A stretch of DNA of 64,000 nt, from NCBI GenBank assembly GCA_964006375.1, contig OZ023262.1, positions 193,916,907 through 193,980,906 on the forward strand, written 5' to 3'. Positions within the stretch are counted from its first letter, which is position 1. Each line of letters begins with the position of its first letter. The position numbers and the translations under genes were made by a program. Shown here piece after piece: positions 42,585 through 54,555 of this stretch. This stretch comes from Tillus elongatus (taxonomy: Eukaryota; Arthropoda; Insecta; Coleoptera; Cleridae). The notes beneath the pieces are model-generated. The model worked only from the letters and a program-made list of their open reading frames with translations. It had not been told where the DNA came from and ran no database searches.

Positions 42585-43300
42585 ATTTCGTTTAAAAAAT
42601 GTTCCATCCATTGAATAATTTTTCATACAAAAATTCTCAACAAACGTTTCTTTAAAGAAAATTCATTAAACTCATTTATAAGAAAATTCATTAAACTCAT
42701 TTATAAGAAAATTCTCGATTAAAACAATATTTTGTACAAAAAAATTCGCTAATAAAAATAAATTAAATAAATTAAAAAAATAACTGGTATGATTTTCCTG
42801 GCCAAAGAACCATTTCGAGTTATTTACCCACTTACCAAAATATAATTTTCCACAAAAACTTTTTCGACGGCACTTAACAATAATTTCATGAACATTTGCA
42901 AACAATTTTTTAAGAAAATACATAAACATTTTTTTATAATAACTTATTAAACATTTATCATTAGTTACCAAAATTTCACAAAAACCTCTTACAAAAAATG
43001 ATTTCTACGAAGCACAAAAGATTTCTGCGAAAACTGGCTAAATTTCTATTACACAAAATTTTGCTAAAAGAATACATAAAACTCAAATTAGATACCTAAT
43101 CTGTAAGTCAAATTGAAAATAAAATAATTTGTTTGCACGTAAATCCATTAAACCCTTATTTTGGACAAATTTCGTTTAAACAATTCTCCACCAATTGAAC
43201 AATTTTTTATACAAAAATTCGTAACCAATGTTTCTTTGAAGAAAATTCATTAAATTTATTTATAAGAAAATTCGCCATTAGAAATAAATCAAATAAATTT
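42585..43300. repeat. Direct duplication, ~100-bp segment repeated 583 bp apart
   Basis: ATTTCGTTTAAAAAATGTTCC...CATACAAAAATTC (from about 42585) recurs at about 43168 with the same following GTTTCTTT and GAAAATTCATTAAA blocks. Inside the first copy a 25-bp unit (AATTCATTAAACTCATTTAT...) is repeated twice at 42660-42706. The AAAATTC/GAATTTT style resembles the HLE family read from the other strand. Confidence 0.6.
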
Positions 43301-43590
43301 AAAAATATACAAAATCTGATCCGAATACATAACTAGATACCTTTTCTGTGGCTTCACAGAGAAAATTATTTTCTCTCTACATCTATGTTAACTGTGGAAA
43401 GGTTTCACCAACCAATGGCAACAGCTGCTTTTAAACTTGAATTAAAAGTCTTAAACGTGCTTATCTTTCATTTTCAACAAAAAGTCGTTAAAAAAATATT
43501 GGAAATACACAATCTGATCAGATAACGTTAAAATTAAACCAAAGTCTAAGAAAAGTAAAAAAAAAGTTCAAAGAAAATTCAGTCAGCGTG
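43301..43590. other. No gene recognised
   Basis: AT-rich spacer. Confidence 0.4.
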
Positions 43591-43670
43591 ACATTTGAAC
43601 CGGCGTCCCTTCGCTCATGAGCAATGCATCTAGCAATTACACCACTGTAAGCCTTCTATCAGACTCTGCA
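43591..43670 (-). repeat. tRNA-like sequence (possible SINE head or tRNA relic)
   Basis: On the minus strand: GTGGTGTAATTGCTAGATGC (A-box-like), an anticodon-arm-like TTGCTCATGAGCGAA, and GCCGGTTCAAATGTC (B-box-like). The acceptor ends do not pair convincingly, so it is not called a functional tRNA. It differs from the SINE at 5052/6354/52133. Confidence 0.35.
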
Positions 43671-44029
43671 AGAGAGGTAGATAACCGATAATTGTCTTAA
43701 GTTATTTATTTCTTATATGTAAGGTCTTTAGAGGCAGATTTTGCAACTATTTTAACAAATGAGAAGTGTAGCATAAATCTATAACATTTTAATATATATT
43801 GTATGCAATATTTACCATTTATAAACCACAATACTTATACTAACTGTCGCGTTTCAAATATCCAGTTTGACATTTACAGGAGAAAAATAATAAAATTTTC
43901 AAAGTAATCATTCTGGTACTTCTTCAACTTTTTCCGCCATGAAAAGATAAAAAGTTGTCTGTAATATTTAATAGATTTTGTTTAATAGATACAATATTTT
44001 GGAATGGCATCTTATCCGACTTTTAGTGG
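43671..44029. other. No gene recognised
   Basis: AT-rich spacer before the HLE copy H4. Confidence 0.4.
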
Positions 44030-44287
44030 CACTACAATTTTGCTTTATGAAGTGCCTATAACTTTTTTCTTTTGATTTTCAGTGCAGATTTTGGTTTTTA
44101 TAATATAAACCAGCTTGCCATAGCTTTGTTATTTCCGGAGATATGATTTTTTTTCCAAAATAAAACCTACAATTTTCTCGAAAAAACTGGACTGATTTTC
44201 ATGGCTAATGCACTTATCCCAGTCACTTGCAAAAGAAATTTACTCACCAAATTTTATCAAAATCGGCAATTATTTTTTGAGTTATCG

Positions 44288-44361
<74 letters not shown>

Positions 44362-44485
44362 AAATTGAAACTGACCCCGGATATGTGTTTTAGGGGGCAT
44401 AGTTCGCGGTCATTTAAAGAAATTTTTTCAAAATTCAAAAGTCGAGATCTTTTCATTAGTGATTTTTTTTAAAGAAATTTCTCAC
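44030..44485 (-). mobile_element. HLE repeat H4, with (TA)n core
   Basis: On the minus strand: AAAATCACTAATGAAAAGAT, CGACTTTTGAATTTTGAAAA, GACCGCGAACTATGCCCCCT, CCGGGGTCAGTTTCAATTTT, the (TA)n run (44291-44359 on the plus strand), then TATCACCGATAACTCAAAAA and GATTTTGATAAAATTTGGTG. This is collinear with H1 at 53331. The 3' stem-loop was not found, so it is 3'-truncated. Confidence 0.75.
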
Positions 44486-44523
44486 CTTAAGCCTGACGTT
44501 TTCCTTACGAACGTATCAAGTTA

Positions 44524-44995
44524 TTAATTTTTACATGGTTTTTTGATAATCCACACTAGAGGGCTCTGGATCGTAGAATGGTGTTGTTGCTGCTCTTTTG
44601 CAAGGAAAGCTGCTTCCTCGGTTCCTTCAATGCCTTGATGCCCTGGTACCCACACCAAAGTTACTTTGTTGGTCGTAGCCAGTCGCTTTAAGAATTTTTT
44701 GAAGCCACAAGTTAGGTTAGATTTGGTTTTTAAAAATTTCAGTGTCTTTAGTGCTGTCAGAATGTCTGAGAGGATACAGTTCTCTTTAGTTCTAGTTGGA
44801 TGAACTCTTGTACACAAAGATTTATAGCAAGCATTTCTGCTTGGAAGATGGTAGATGTTTTTCCTAGGGACTTAGCGAGTCTGAAGTTAGGTCCTCTTGT
44901 TCCCAGTTCCAGACCTGTCTGTATGCCAAAGGACGAGTTGTTTATTGGCCTTTTACTGTCTCTATCCCATACCCGGCGGTCGTTATGACCTGGCG
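44524..44995 (-). pseudogene. LINE-type RNase H domain relic
   Basis: The translation on the minus strand gives SLGKTSTIFQAEMLAINLCV (Glu of the active site), LSDILTALKTLKFLKTKSNL (Asp of the SD motif) and NKVTLVWVPGHQGIEGTEEA with AAFLAKEQ (His region). This is the C-terminal RNase H of LINEs such as the R1, I or Jockey groups. One frameshift near 44800 splits it, and the terminal N-E-A-D motif has become T-E-E-A. No adjoining RT was recognised. Confidence 0.7.
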
Positions 44996-45400
44996 AAATG
45001 AAACTTTCATGTCCAGCTTAACTCGCATTTATCTGTTGGTTTGGCGAGTGAGTCAAACTGAATATTTCCAGGATTTTTAATACCTCATTGAGTAATGGTT
45101 AGACGTGTGTCGGGCCAGAGAAACTCAGAGAGAGGGTGATATCCCCAGTTAGGTGACATAACCCCTAGAGTTGAGATCTTCGCTGTAAACTGATGCAACC
45201 GATTCCGCCTGGATACTGCTCGGGAGCGAAAACTCTTATGATACCGCCTTGAGTCGAACAGAGTAAGGCTGAGATCTCTAGGCAGGTGAAATCGCTACTA
45301 GAACTTAAGATCACTGTGAGCGTTCAAAGGGGCAAGCGATTAAGTTTATATGGTAGAACATCCCGGAGAGGACACTTACGATTTATTTTTGATACAGGTA
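44996..45400. other. Unrecognised segment, moderately GC-rich
   Basis: Composition differs from the AT-rich flanks. No protein was recognised in either strand. It could be the 5' region of an unidentified retroelement. Confidence 0.3.
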
Positions 45401-45439
45401 ATAATTTGTCTCCCGTACTACTATCCCTTGCGTAGTAGT

Positions 45440-45830
45440 CTGACATGATGATATAAAAGTGTACAACTCACAACTGATAATTTTTATCGCATTTAAATAT
45501 TTTTTCGACAAATTAGGACTATCTAATGAAAGTCTTTTGCTGCTCATCAACACCATCAAATTTCCATCAACAGGCACTTGCATGAGAATTATAAAAAATG
45601 TACCAAGGAAGATACAAAACAAGTTATTCTCATCCCTATGCAGTTGATGTTGATGGAAAGCTAAAGATGGCACCAAGTTAGCAATTTCTTGTCCAACTGC
45701 CTTTGCCTTCCATAGAAAAGGAATGAAAAGAGTCGATCTAGCTGATCAAATGTGTCACGTACCTCTCTGTAAACCGTATTTCACACCATATCGCGAACGA
45801 ATTAATGCGTATTTTGCCAGTAAGCCTTTT
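45440..45830 (+). pseudogene. PiggyBac-like transposase fragment
   Basis: FKYFFDKLGLSNESLLLLI, STGTCMRIIKNVPRKIQNK (compare TGTxRxNRKxVP in piggyBac proteins) and, after frame breaks, RKGMKRVDLADQMCHVPLC (compare MGGVDLxDQ) and RERINAYFA. The order and spacing fit a contracted piggyBac catalytic region. Conserved Asp residues cannot all be placed, so this is a tentative call. Confidence 0.5.
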
Positions 45831-46479
45831 TCTGCGCTTTAATCATAACTTATAATATTAATACTGTTGAGACATTGTTAATTTGGCCGTTTGAGAAAAC
45901 AATGGTTACGTCTTTGATAAACTATTTCACGGAACAAATAGTTTATCAGGTCACCGTTTCACACTTTCGGTTACATAATTATAATTACAATGCGATTTAA
46001 ATGTTTATATGTAGCTATAATATATAATTATAATTCACCAGTAAGATATAAGGTGAAAACGTGTCAGCAAAGAAAATTTGGTATAATTGGAATGTGTGTG
46101 AGCGTATTCAGATTCAGTATATTATTATGAGAGATAAAGGGAAGCATTAAAGTACTAATTACAAGATAGCGCTGTACGTAACAGAACGACTGCTTTGTTG
46201 TGGCTTAACATCTCTAATTATGTTACCTAGAATAATTTAATTAGTTTATGTATCAAATTTATAATGTTAATAAAAAGTTCACATGTATCAAAAAAACTGC
46301 AGTAATGCTGGTTTAATCGAAAGACAAATACCTAAAAAGTGACCTACTCAAGCTTATAGCTACTTTCAGATGAAAACTAATCAAATAGGTGTTAAGCCTT
46401 TGAATTACTTCTTTAAGCAAGAGGTAAAAACGTTTGAAGCAAGAGGTAAAGAGTTAGGGTGGTGGCAAAATTCTATAAG
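45831..46479. other. No gene recognised
   Basis: AT-rich spacer. A short AAGCAAGAGGTAAA word repeats at about 46418 and 46438. Confidence 0.4.
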
Positions 46480-46565
46480 TCACTATGGTTTTTTATCACA
46501 CTTTTGTAGGAAAAATTCTCTAATGAGGAAATCATGACTTTTGAATTTTCAAAAATTTACGGCCG
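46480..46565 (+). mobile_element. HLE repeat, 5' end only
   Basis: TTTGTAGGAAAAATTCTCTA, TGAGGAAATCATGACTTTTG and AATTTTCAAAAATTT match the start of H1 at 53339-53398. The copy is truncated after that. Confidence 0.5.
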
Positions 46566-46600
46566 TTGAACAACGCATGTTCTATGCTAAAACATACCCT

Positions 46601-46764
46601 ATATTTTGCACCTTCAAGAGCCTGGAAAGAGTTACAGCTATAATATACCATTCATAATTAACTTAGAATTACCTACCGAAAATTGAACAAAGTAAAAGAA
46701 GCAACGAGCGCGCACACACACACACACACACAGAGAGTGAGACATCTCACCGGTTTGGTTTATA

Positions 46765-46859
<95 letters not shown>

Positions 46860-46962
46860 CATCCAGCTCTCGGTAGGTAATTGTAAGTGAATTATGAATC
46901 GTATATCATAGCGGTAACTCTTTCCAGGCTCCTAAACATGCACCATAAAAGGTGCGAAATAT
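46601..46962. repeat. Fold-back repeat around (TA)n
   Basis: The left arm 46601-46680 (TTTTGCACCTT, GAGCCTGGAAAGAGTTAC, ACTTAGAATTACCTACCG) is about 90% complementary to the right arm 46869-46962. Between the arms lie a (CA)n run (about 46713-46730) and a (TA)n run (46761-46858). The right arm contains GCACCATAAAAGGTGC, a small hairpin also present in the related sequence at 23147-23162. Confidence 0.75.
46761..46858. repeat. (TA)n microsatellite inside the fold-back
   Basis: About 98 bases of TA with two interruptions at the start. Confidence 0.9.
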
Positions 46963-46992
46963 AGCGATAACGACTATTATTCCCTATCAGTC

Positions 46993-47350
<358 letters not shown>

Positions 47351-49169
47351 AGTTCACAGATTTTAAGATAATGGAGGTAGTATTATGAAACTGGTTTGGG
47401 AGATTAAAACTTGAGGACGGAAAATAATTTTTGTAATCTGTGAAAACTGAACGACCTAGGTCAACGATGACTTTTGTTTAGAAGCTTAAGCAGAATGCAC
47501 TAAACGTAATTTATAGCTGGCGCTGATGTAGAGTATTTTTTTCGATCGCAAGAAGCTTTAAAAATAGTATGTCTGTGTGACTTCTGATTTCAAGCTAATT
47601 TTAATATTATTTTATGATAAAAGAGGAAAAAAACAGCAACTCAAGAAACACAGTCCGATTATTGAATGATCTACATATTTTGAGAAAAAACATTTTATTT
47701 ATGAACATAACTATAATCATAGCCATCACATAAAAACAAATCAAGAAACCCTACCACATCATTCATAGTATTTTGCTTTTAGTCTTCTACATCTATTTTT
47801 TTGTCATTTGAGGTGAATCTGGGTAGTGGTCTTTTAACATTCTGCTAGTTCTACCAAGAACTTTCTCAATCTTTCTATGTATAAAAAACAAATATTTTCT
47901 TCATTTGTATAATTGCTATTTTCGTTCCTGTTCTTAATTTTCACTCCTTTTGACAAAAATGAATGCACTTTAAAATACCAAAGGAAGTTTCAAAAAGCCG
48001 AACATTTAAACACGGTAAGGTGTTCTTCAGAAAATATGATTTCGACAAGCATAGCTTAGTAGACGACCCACAAAATCCCACCAAACGCTTTATCTTAAAA
48101 AATTGCATGATCTTCACACTAGTTTCAAGGTTAAAAAGCTGACGTATATGGAAATATCGGCAGCTTTGACGAAAGCGTACCAATTACCCTTTCAACACTT
48201 CTAGAAACTAAATTAAACGACAATTAGCCACAAAATAAAACGTTTCTCCTTTCTTGTAATGATTGAAGTTAACATTGTTTCCAGGAAGCTGGAAACAAAT
48301 ATCCTTCTTGTAGGATATCAACAAGAGAAGGCATATGATTGAAGTTAGTTTAGAAGCACACATTTTGTGCTATCTATGTCATACATAAATATAAAAATCC
48401 GGTGTTCTGGCATTGTTTGAAACCCCCAGGTGTACTTTACACAATACTCAATGCAGATGTCGAAGTTATTACCATTATTACAGCTCAATCAATTTAAACC
48501 AATAGCTTTAACGTTCTGCCACACATATAGAGTATAAATTGATTGGGGATTATACAAAACCGAAGAAACGTCTAACAGTCTATAATAATATATTTTGAAA
48601 TGTAATGTATTATATAAATTAATACTTGGAAAATAATAGCAGCCATAACGCATCCAATATACCATTAATTTAATTAAAATCATCAATTTATGTTATATTT
48701 ACATAATACCTATATAATAAAACTGTAACATTCCATTTAGTTTTAAATGTGTTTAACAATATATAATAGATACTCTGATTTTGTAGAGCTGTTTTTTCAG
48801 TCCAAAATCATTAAAATAACGAAGATAATAAATGTTTTAATTACTGTTACATCCCTATTTATGAAAGCTTTTAATGTTTTGATAACATGATTTATTATAT
48901 ACAATAACGCCCTAATTTAAATGCGAATAAATACCTTTTTCAACAAGTTCCTAAAAAGTAATGTCTCCCGAAAATCCATAAGCCCGTAAAATCGGTGAGA
49001 CCTATTGTTTCAGCTATAGATTCCCCCACATACAATATAGCGAAATGGTCAACAAATGAATTTAAAGGCTTGCCTATCAAACAATTGAATATTAAAATTT
49101 AGGTTTACGGTTCCTGAAAGAGTAACTACAAATCTAATGAAGTAATTAAACGTTACCTCAGGATTTTAT
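47351..49169. other. No gene recognised
   Basis: AT-rich spacer. Short frames (such as 47941-48183 minus, 80 codons) were not recognised and are likely chance. Confidence 0.5.
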
Positions 49170-50275
49170 CGGGTTTTTTACCGTCGAACCGTTCTGGTTC
49201 ATCATCAGCACGCTACTGTCTATGATCGTTCCTATGTGGTCTATGTCAGAAATTGCACGTGACGTCTGCGCGTTGAGCTTCTATTGGTCGCTTTACTGTT
49301 CTCTGGTTGGTTGTGTTTTCATACTGTGTCGAGTGGATCGGTTTTCTGTTTTGATTATTGTGGTTTCATAATTTGTCTATTTGTATGGTTTTTATTAAGT
49401 TTTTCTTTAAATGTTTGTATTTGGATTTGTTCTGGGATTAATTGTTTCTTATTGTTTGTTTGTTGGATGTAGTATTGTTCCCATATTTCCATTATTTTTT
49501 TTTGGTGGTCTTTAAAAGCCAGTAAAAGAAATCGAAAACAAACCACTCAACAAAACCGAAAACAAAACACCAGAAACAAACACAAAATACACAACATTAA
49601 CTTATCACCACCACATCAAAAAAATAACACAAACACTCAAACAATATGACTTAAAAATGAGGTACAAAACCAATAACAAAATAATAAACAAAATAAATAA
49701 AAAACACGAACACAACACACATGAATTAATATATGAAATAGAACGGAACACATGCAATAAAAAATATATATGGGAATGACAAAAAAATCAATATAAACAA
49801 GATTAAAGGAACATATAATAGCATCAGATAAAATTCAGATACCTAGCTACAAATCAAACGTAGCTACACACATACACAACAGAAAACACCAAAAACCGGA
49901 TATCAACGAACTACAACTAATAAAACATATTAAAAACCACAAAAAAAAAATGGAAAATATGGGAACAATACTACATCCAACAAACAAACAAAAAAAAAAC
50001 AATGAATCCCAGAACAAATTCAAATACAAACATTTAAACAAAACTTAATAAAAGCCATACAAATAGACAAATTATTAAACCACAATAATCAAAACAGAAA
50101 ACCGATACACAGTCCGAAAACACAACCAACCAGAGAACAGTAAACCGACCAATAGAAGTTCAACGCGCAGATGTCACGTACAAGTTCAGACATATACCAC
50201 ACAGGAACGATCATAGTGAGTAGCGTGCTGATGATGAACCAGGACGGTTCGAAACTGCAGTCCACGTATACAATT
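49170..50275 (+). mobile_element. Penelope-like element P4, palindromic, decayed
   Basis: The left arm (about 49180-49515) is the complement of the right arm (about 49930-50250): GTTCTGGTTCATCATCAGCA pairs with TGCTGATGATGAACCAGGAC, and TGTTCCCATATTTCCATTA with GGAAAATATGGGAACA. The loop reads on the plus strand as a worn GIY-YIG domain: LIYEIERNTCNKKYIWE, then SYKSNVATHIHN-like and DINELQLIKHIKNHKKKM, with stops. The minus strand of the left arm repeats the C-terminal part (WEQYYIQQTNNKKQLIP). This is a third Penelope-like family in the window, very A-rich on the sense strand. Confidence 0.75.
50224..50266 (+). ncRNA. Hammerhead-like ribozyme motif, P4 right arm
   Basis: Stem I CGTG/CACG (50224-50227 and 50263-50266), CTGATGA (50228-50234), an extra T at 50235, stem II GAACC/GGTTC with loop AGGAC, GAA, stem III AC/GT with loop TGCA, and C at 50262 as the cleavage position. 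This is the best-paired example in the window. The left-arm copy (about 49181-49220, minus) has GACGG in place of GAAAC and should be dead. Confidence 0.75.
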
Positions 50276-50368
50276 AAAAAATCACAAAAAGTACAACAAA
50301 TAAATTAAGTGTATATTTAAAAGTGATTAGAGTGTAGTACAGCATTAAAAAAAAAACCACACACACAC

Positions 50369-50755
<387 letters not shown>

Positions 50756-51129
50756 TTTTAAAAGACAAACCCTTTTTATTTTTAATTTTGATAAATCATT
50801 AATTTCTCTACACGGTTACATCAAAATTTTGATACCTTACATTGTTAAATTTTCGAATGAAAGTCATTTAAAGAGTGACAAACATGAAAATTAATCAACA
50901 AATTCAAGTATTGTTTCCTTTAAATATAATGTTCGAAATGCAATCCACCGACTTTTTGACAATATACAACTCTGTTCGCACATTCCTCTTGTACACTGTG
51001 ACTGACGTCAGGCTAATTCGATTCATTTCATACCTAAACCGATTTTTCAAACCGCCTAGGTAATTTGGTAAAATAGATTTTTGATTTTAAATACCCGTAT
51101 AAAAAATCTAGGGGCATGATATCCGGGAA
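50756..51129. other. No gene recognised
   Basis: AT-rich spacer with chance frames. Confidence 0.4.
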
Positions 51130-51990
51130 CCTAGGGGGGGGGACACTCTATTGGTCATCGCCTATCGATTCATTTGTCAGGAAAGCAATCATTTAAAAAC
51201 TCGCGAACAGGACTTGCAAAATGCGTAGGTGCAACGTCTGGCTAAAACCAAATATCACCAATTGGTAAATCAGGATCATCTTCATTTGAAAAACAGTAAG
51301 AGGAGAAATGCTTATTTCTAAGGAATGAGCTTTCATTCATTAGAAATGATATCGCTGCTCAGTGAGAGTTTCGTCGAAGAAGAAACTATCTATGATTATA
51401 TCGTGGATTATTCCTGCCCACACGATAACTTTACGAGTGTGTTGTGTATGTGCTTCAGTCAGATGGTGAGGATGCTCTCACTCCAATAACTGTAATTTGT
51501 CTATTCACTGTTGCATTATTCTGGTTGCATAAATCTTGCATTGTTCTATAAAAATTCATTGGTCGGTCAAAATCATCCTCATAGTTCGTGCAGCAGCTGT
51601 GTTTTGTAAGGATGGTAATTTTGTAATTTTAATGCACGCAATACTGATCTATGAGAAATTTCATAGTCTGCTGCAATTGATCGAGATGCAACATGATGAT
51701 TCTCACCCACACTTACACTTTTACGTTTCCATCAATTCTCTTAGGACGCCCTGCATGTGTTTAGCATGTCCAGTTTCTCTGAAGGTCTTCTGTATTTTAC
51801 TCAAAGTGGATTGGCTGATACGCCTATCTGGATATTTAGCATTTAACAAATTGCACACTTCTTGCGGTGTTCTGGTTTTATAACTACATCGAACAAGAAT
51901 TAAAATTTCATAACGCTGAGTTTAGCATAAATGTGCCATACATAATAAGCTTCAAAAAAGAGATTTATGTAATTAAGAATAACGTTCATT
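51130..51990 (-). pseudogene. IS630/Tc1-mariner-type transposase relic
   Basis: On the minus strand: TRTPQEVCNLLNAKYPDRRI, SQSTLSKIQKTFRETGHAKH (helix-turn-helix, about 51750-51840), HHVASRSIAADYEISHRSVL, ALKLQNYHPYKTQLLHEL, then in other frames DDFDRPMNFYRTMQDLCNQN and RKVIVWAGI (about 51411-51440). This follows the usual order of insect mariner-like transposases. The catalytic region after that is too decayed to place. No inverted ends were found. Confidence 0.65.
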
Positions 51991-52132
51991 TGACCATGAC
52001 GTACACCTGATTCTCCTGTATTATTGGTTAGTACTTACCTGAGGATATAATCTTAAACACTTTAATTACAGGAAATAATCTTATCTTATTCGTTATCTTT
52101 TGATTGCTGTTTATGTTTTCCACTCTTTAAAT

Positions 52133-52462
52133 GAGAAGTCAGAATGTGAGCCTCTGAACCAAAGAGTACTGGGTTCGATCCCAGGGTTCTCCTTCCATTT
52201 TCTCAGTACATACTGTAACATTAACATGAACCGAGGTTGTGGCATTGTATTTGAGCAAGTTGAATGTCTGCACGTTCCGCACTTCGGATGGGGCGTAAAG
52301 CCGTCGGTCACGTGTCCAGGCAATGCTGGGCACGTTAAAGATCCCTACACTCCTTACAGAAAGGCAGAGGATCAGCAAAATTTCCAGGATAGTGAAGTGA
52401 AACTGTTCCCTGGCCTCGGTGATTGGCCATAGTGACGGAAAGAGACAAATAAATAAAACACG
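52133..52462 (+). mobile_element. tRNA-derived SINE, copy c
   Basis: The head GAGCCTCTGAACC is followed by the B-box-like GGGTTCGATCCCAGGG (about 52170-52185). The body has GTAAAGCCGTCGGTCACGTG, GGGCACGTTAAAGATCC and GTGAAACTGTTCCCTGGC, matching copies a and b on the other strand. CTCTTTAAAT at 52123-52132 and 52463-52472 is a likely 10-bp target duplication. This copy is more diverged. Confidence 0.8.
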
Positions 52463-52472
52463 CTCTTTAAAT

Positions 52473-53330
<858 letters not shown>

Positions 53331-53459
53331 AGTGAATTTTCGTAGAAAAAATTCACTAGTGGGGAGATCCCGACTTTTCAATTTTGAAAATTTTTTTGCA
53401 AATGAGCGCGAACTAGGACCCCTAGAACCAATATCTGGGATCAGTTTCAATTTTTATAT

Positions 53460-53462
<3 letters not shown>

Positions 53463-53542
<80 letters not shown>

Positions 53543-53587
53543 CATATATATATATATATATGTATGTATATATATATATATATATAT
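53463..53587. repeat. Compound (TA)n/(TATG) core of H1
   Basis: TA runs interrupted by TATGTATGCATA and TATGTATGTATA words. Confidence 0.95.
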
Positions 53588-53598
53588 CACACCGATAA

Positions 53599-53880
53599 CT
53601 CAAAAAATAATGGGCCGATTTTGATAAAATTTGGCACGTACCTTCCTTTTGTAAATGGCTTGGACAAGTTCCTTAATCAAGAAAATCGGACGAGGTTTTC
53701 CGGAAAAATTATGAGTCTTTATTCGAAAAAAAATTTTATCTCAAAAAATAAGAAGCCGATTTTAATAAAATTTGGCGTGTACCTTCCTTTTGTAAATTGA
53801 TTGGACAAGTTCGTTAATGAGATAAATCGGACGAGGTTTTCCGGAACAATTTTGAGTTTTCATTTGAAAAAAATTTTTAT
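53599..53880 (+). repeat. ~140-bp tandem duplication inside H1
   Basis: CTCAAAAAATAATGGGCCGA starts the first unit, and CTCAAAAAATAAGAAGCCGA the second at 53739. Both contain TTTTGTAAATTG/GGCTTGGAC-type and CGGACGAGGTTTTCCGGAA blocks. Confidence 0.85.
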
Positions 53881-54060
53881 CTCAAAAAATAAAAAAGCTA
53901 TGATAACCAAATTTGGTAGGTAGGTTTACGATATAAAAAGTTAACTATACACCAAAATTTGGATTTCTATGTTGCAAGGAAAAAAAAGTTACAATAAAAT
54001 ATTTAGTGCCAGATCATTTCCATGAAAATTCACTACCATAACGAACTTGCTGCGTCCAGA

Positions 54061-54555
54061 CTTTATTTTATTATGGTTAGATTTAATTCAGATTGTGGCA
54101 ATTTTTGTTGGAGTAGTGACAGTGAAAAGTTACAACTACTCTTATTGTAGAAAATAATTATAAGAATTATTGCCGCCTTATCCTCGAGTTATTTATGTCG
54201 TTAATTATTTAAGTCATTTAAAATTATCAGAAATACATCACTCCACATCTTTAGCTGTTGTGTATGTCAATATACTAAGGAGAATAAAGAATTCTTATTA
54301 CGCCAAGGTAAAATGTTACAATACAAGCCAATTATGAACTGTATGTACCTACCTACCGCTAGATTAAAACTGAAATGGCTCCTTAATTAGGACAGCATGA
54401 TTTTTAATCATACTCCCAGTTTGTCAAAGAAAAGCATCCCGTTTACAGCTTTAAATTTGCCTTCATAAATTTTAATCGGAATTGGTGTATACAGTTTTTA
54501 GGAGTATTTTGACTGCAATACGAATGTTTGTTTGACCTATCTTTAGGTATTTGCT
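54061..54555. other. No gene recognised
   Basis: AT-rich spacer between HLE copies. Confidence 0.4.

Larger units (their letters stand above)
53331..54060 (+). mobile_element. HLE repeat H1, most complete copy
   Basis: The 5' end is a palindrome, AGTGAATTTTCGTAGAAAAA then ATTCACT (53331-53357). It is followed by GATCCCGACTTTTCAATTTT, GAGCGCGAACTAGGACCCCT and GGGATCAGTTTCAATTTTTA, then a compound (TA)n core (53463-53587). TATCACACCGATAACTCAAA and two ~140-bp repeats (53599-53738, 53739-53880) come next. It ends GAAAATTCACTACCATAACG, AACTTGCTGCGTCCAGA. The 3' GAAAATTCACTA is the inverse of the 5' TAGTGAATTTTC. Most copies have ACGCACTTGCTGCGT (stem-loop) near the end. Subterminal inverted motifs, a microsatellite core and a 3' stem-loop are traits of Helentron-associated non-autonomous elements (HINE/DINE-1 type); that assignment is inference. 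Confidence 0.7.

Noticed and set aside
47941..48183. An 80-codon minus-strand frame as a possible small gene
   Set aside because: No domain, no nearby signals, and the length is expected by chance in several kilobases of such DNA.
52139..52200. A stand-alone tRNA gene at the GGTTCGATCCC box
   Set aside because: The sequence is the head of a SINE found three times, lacks a proper acceptor stem and continues into a shared body.
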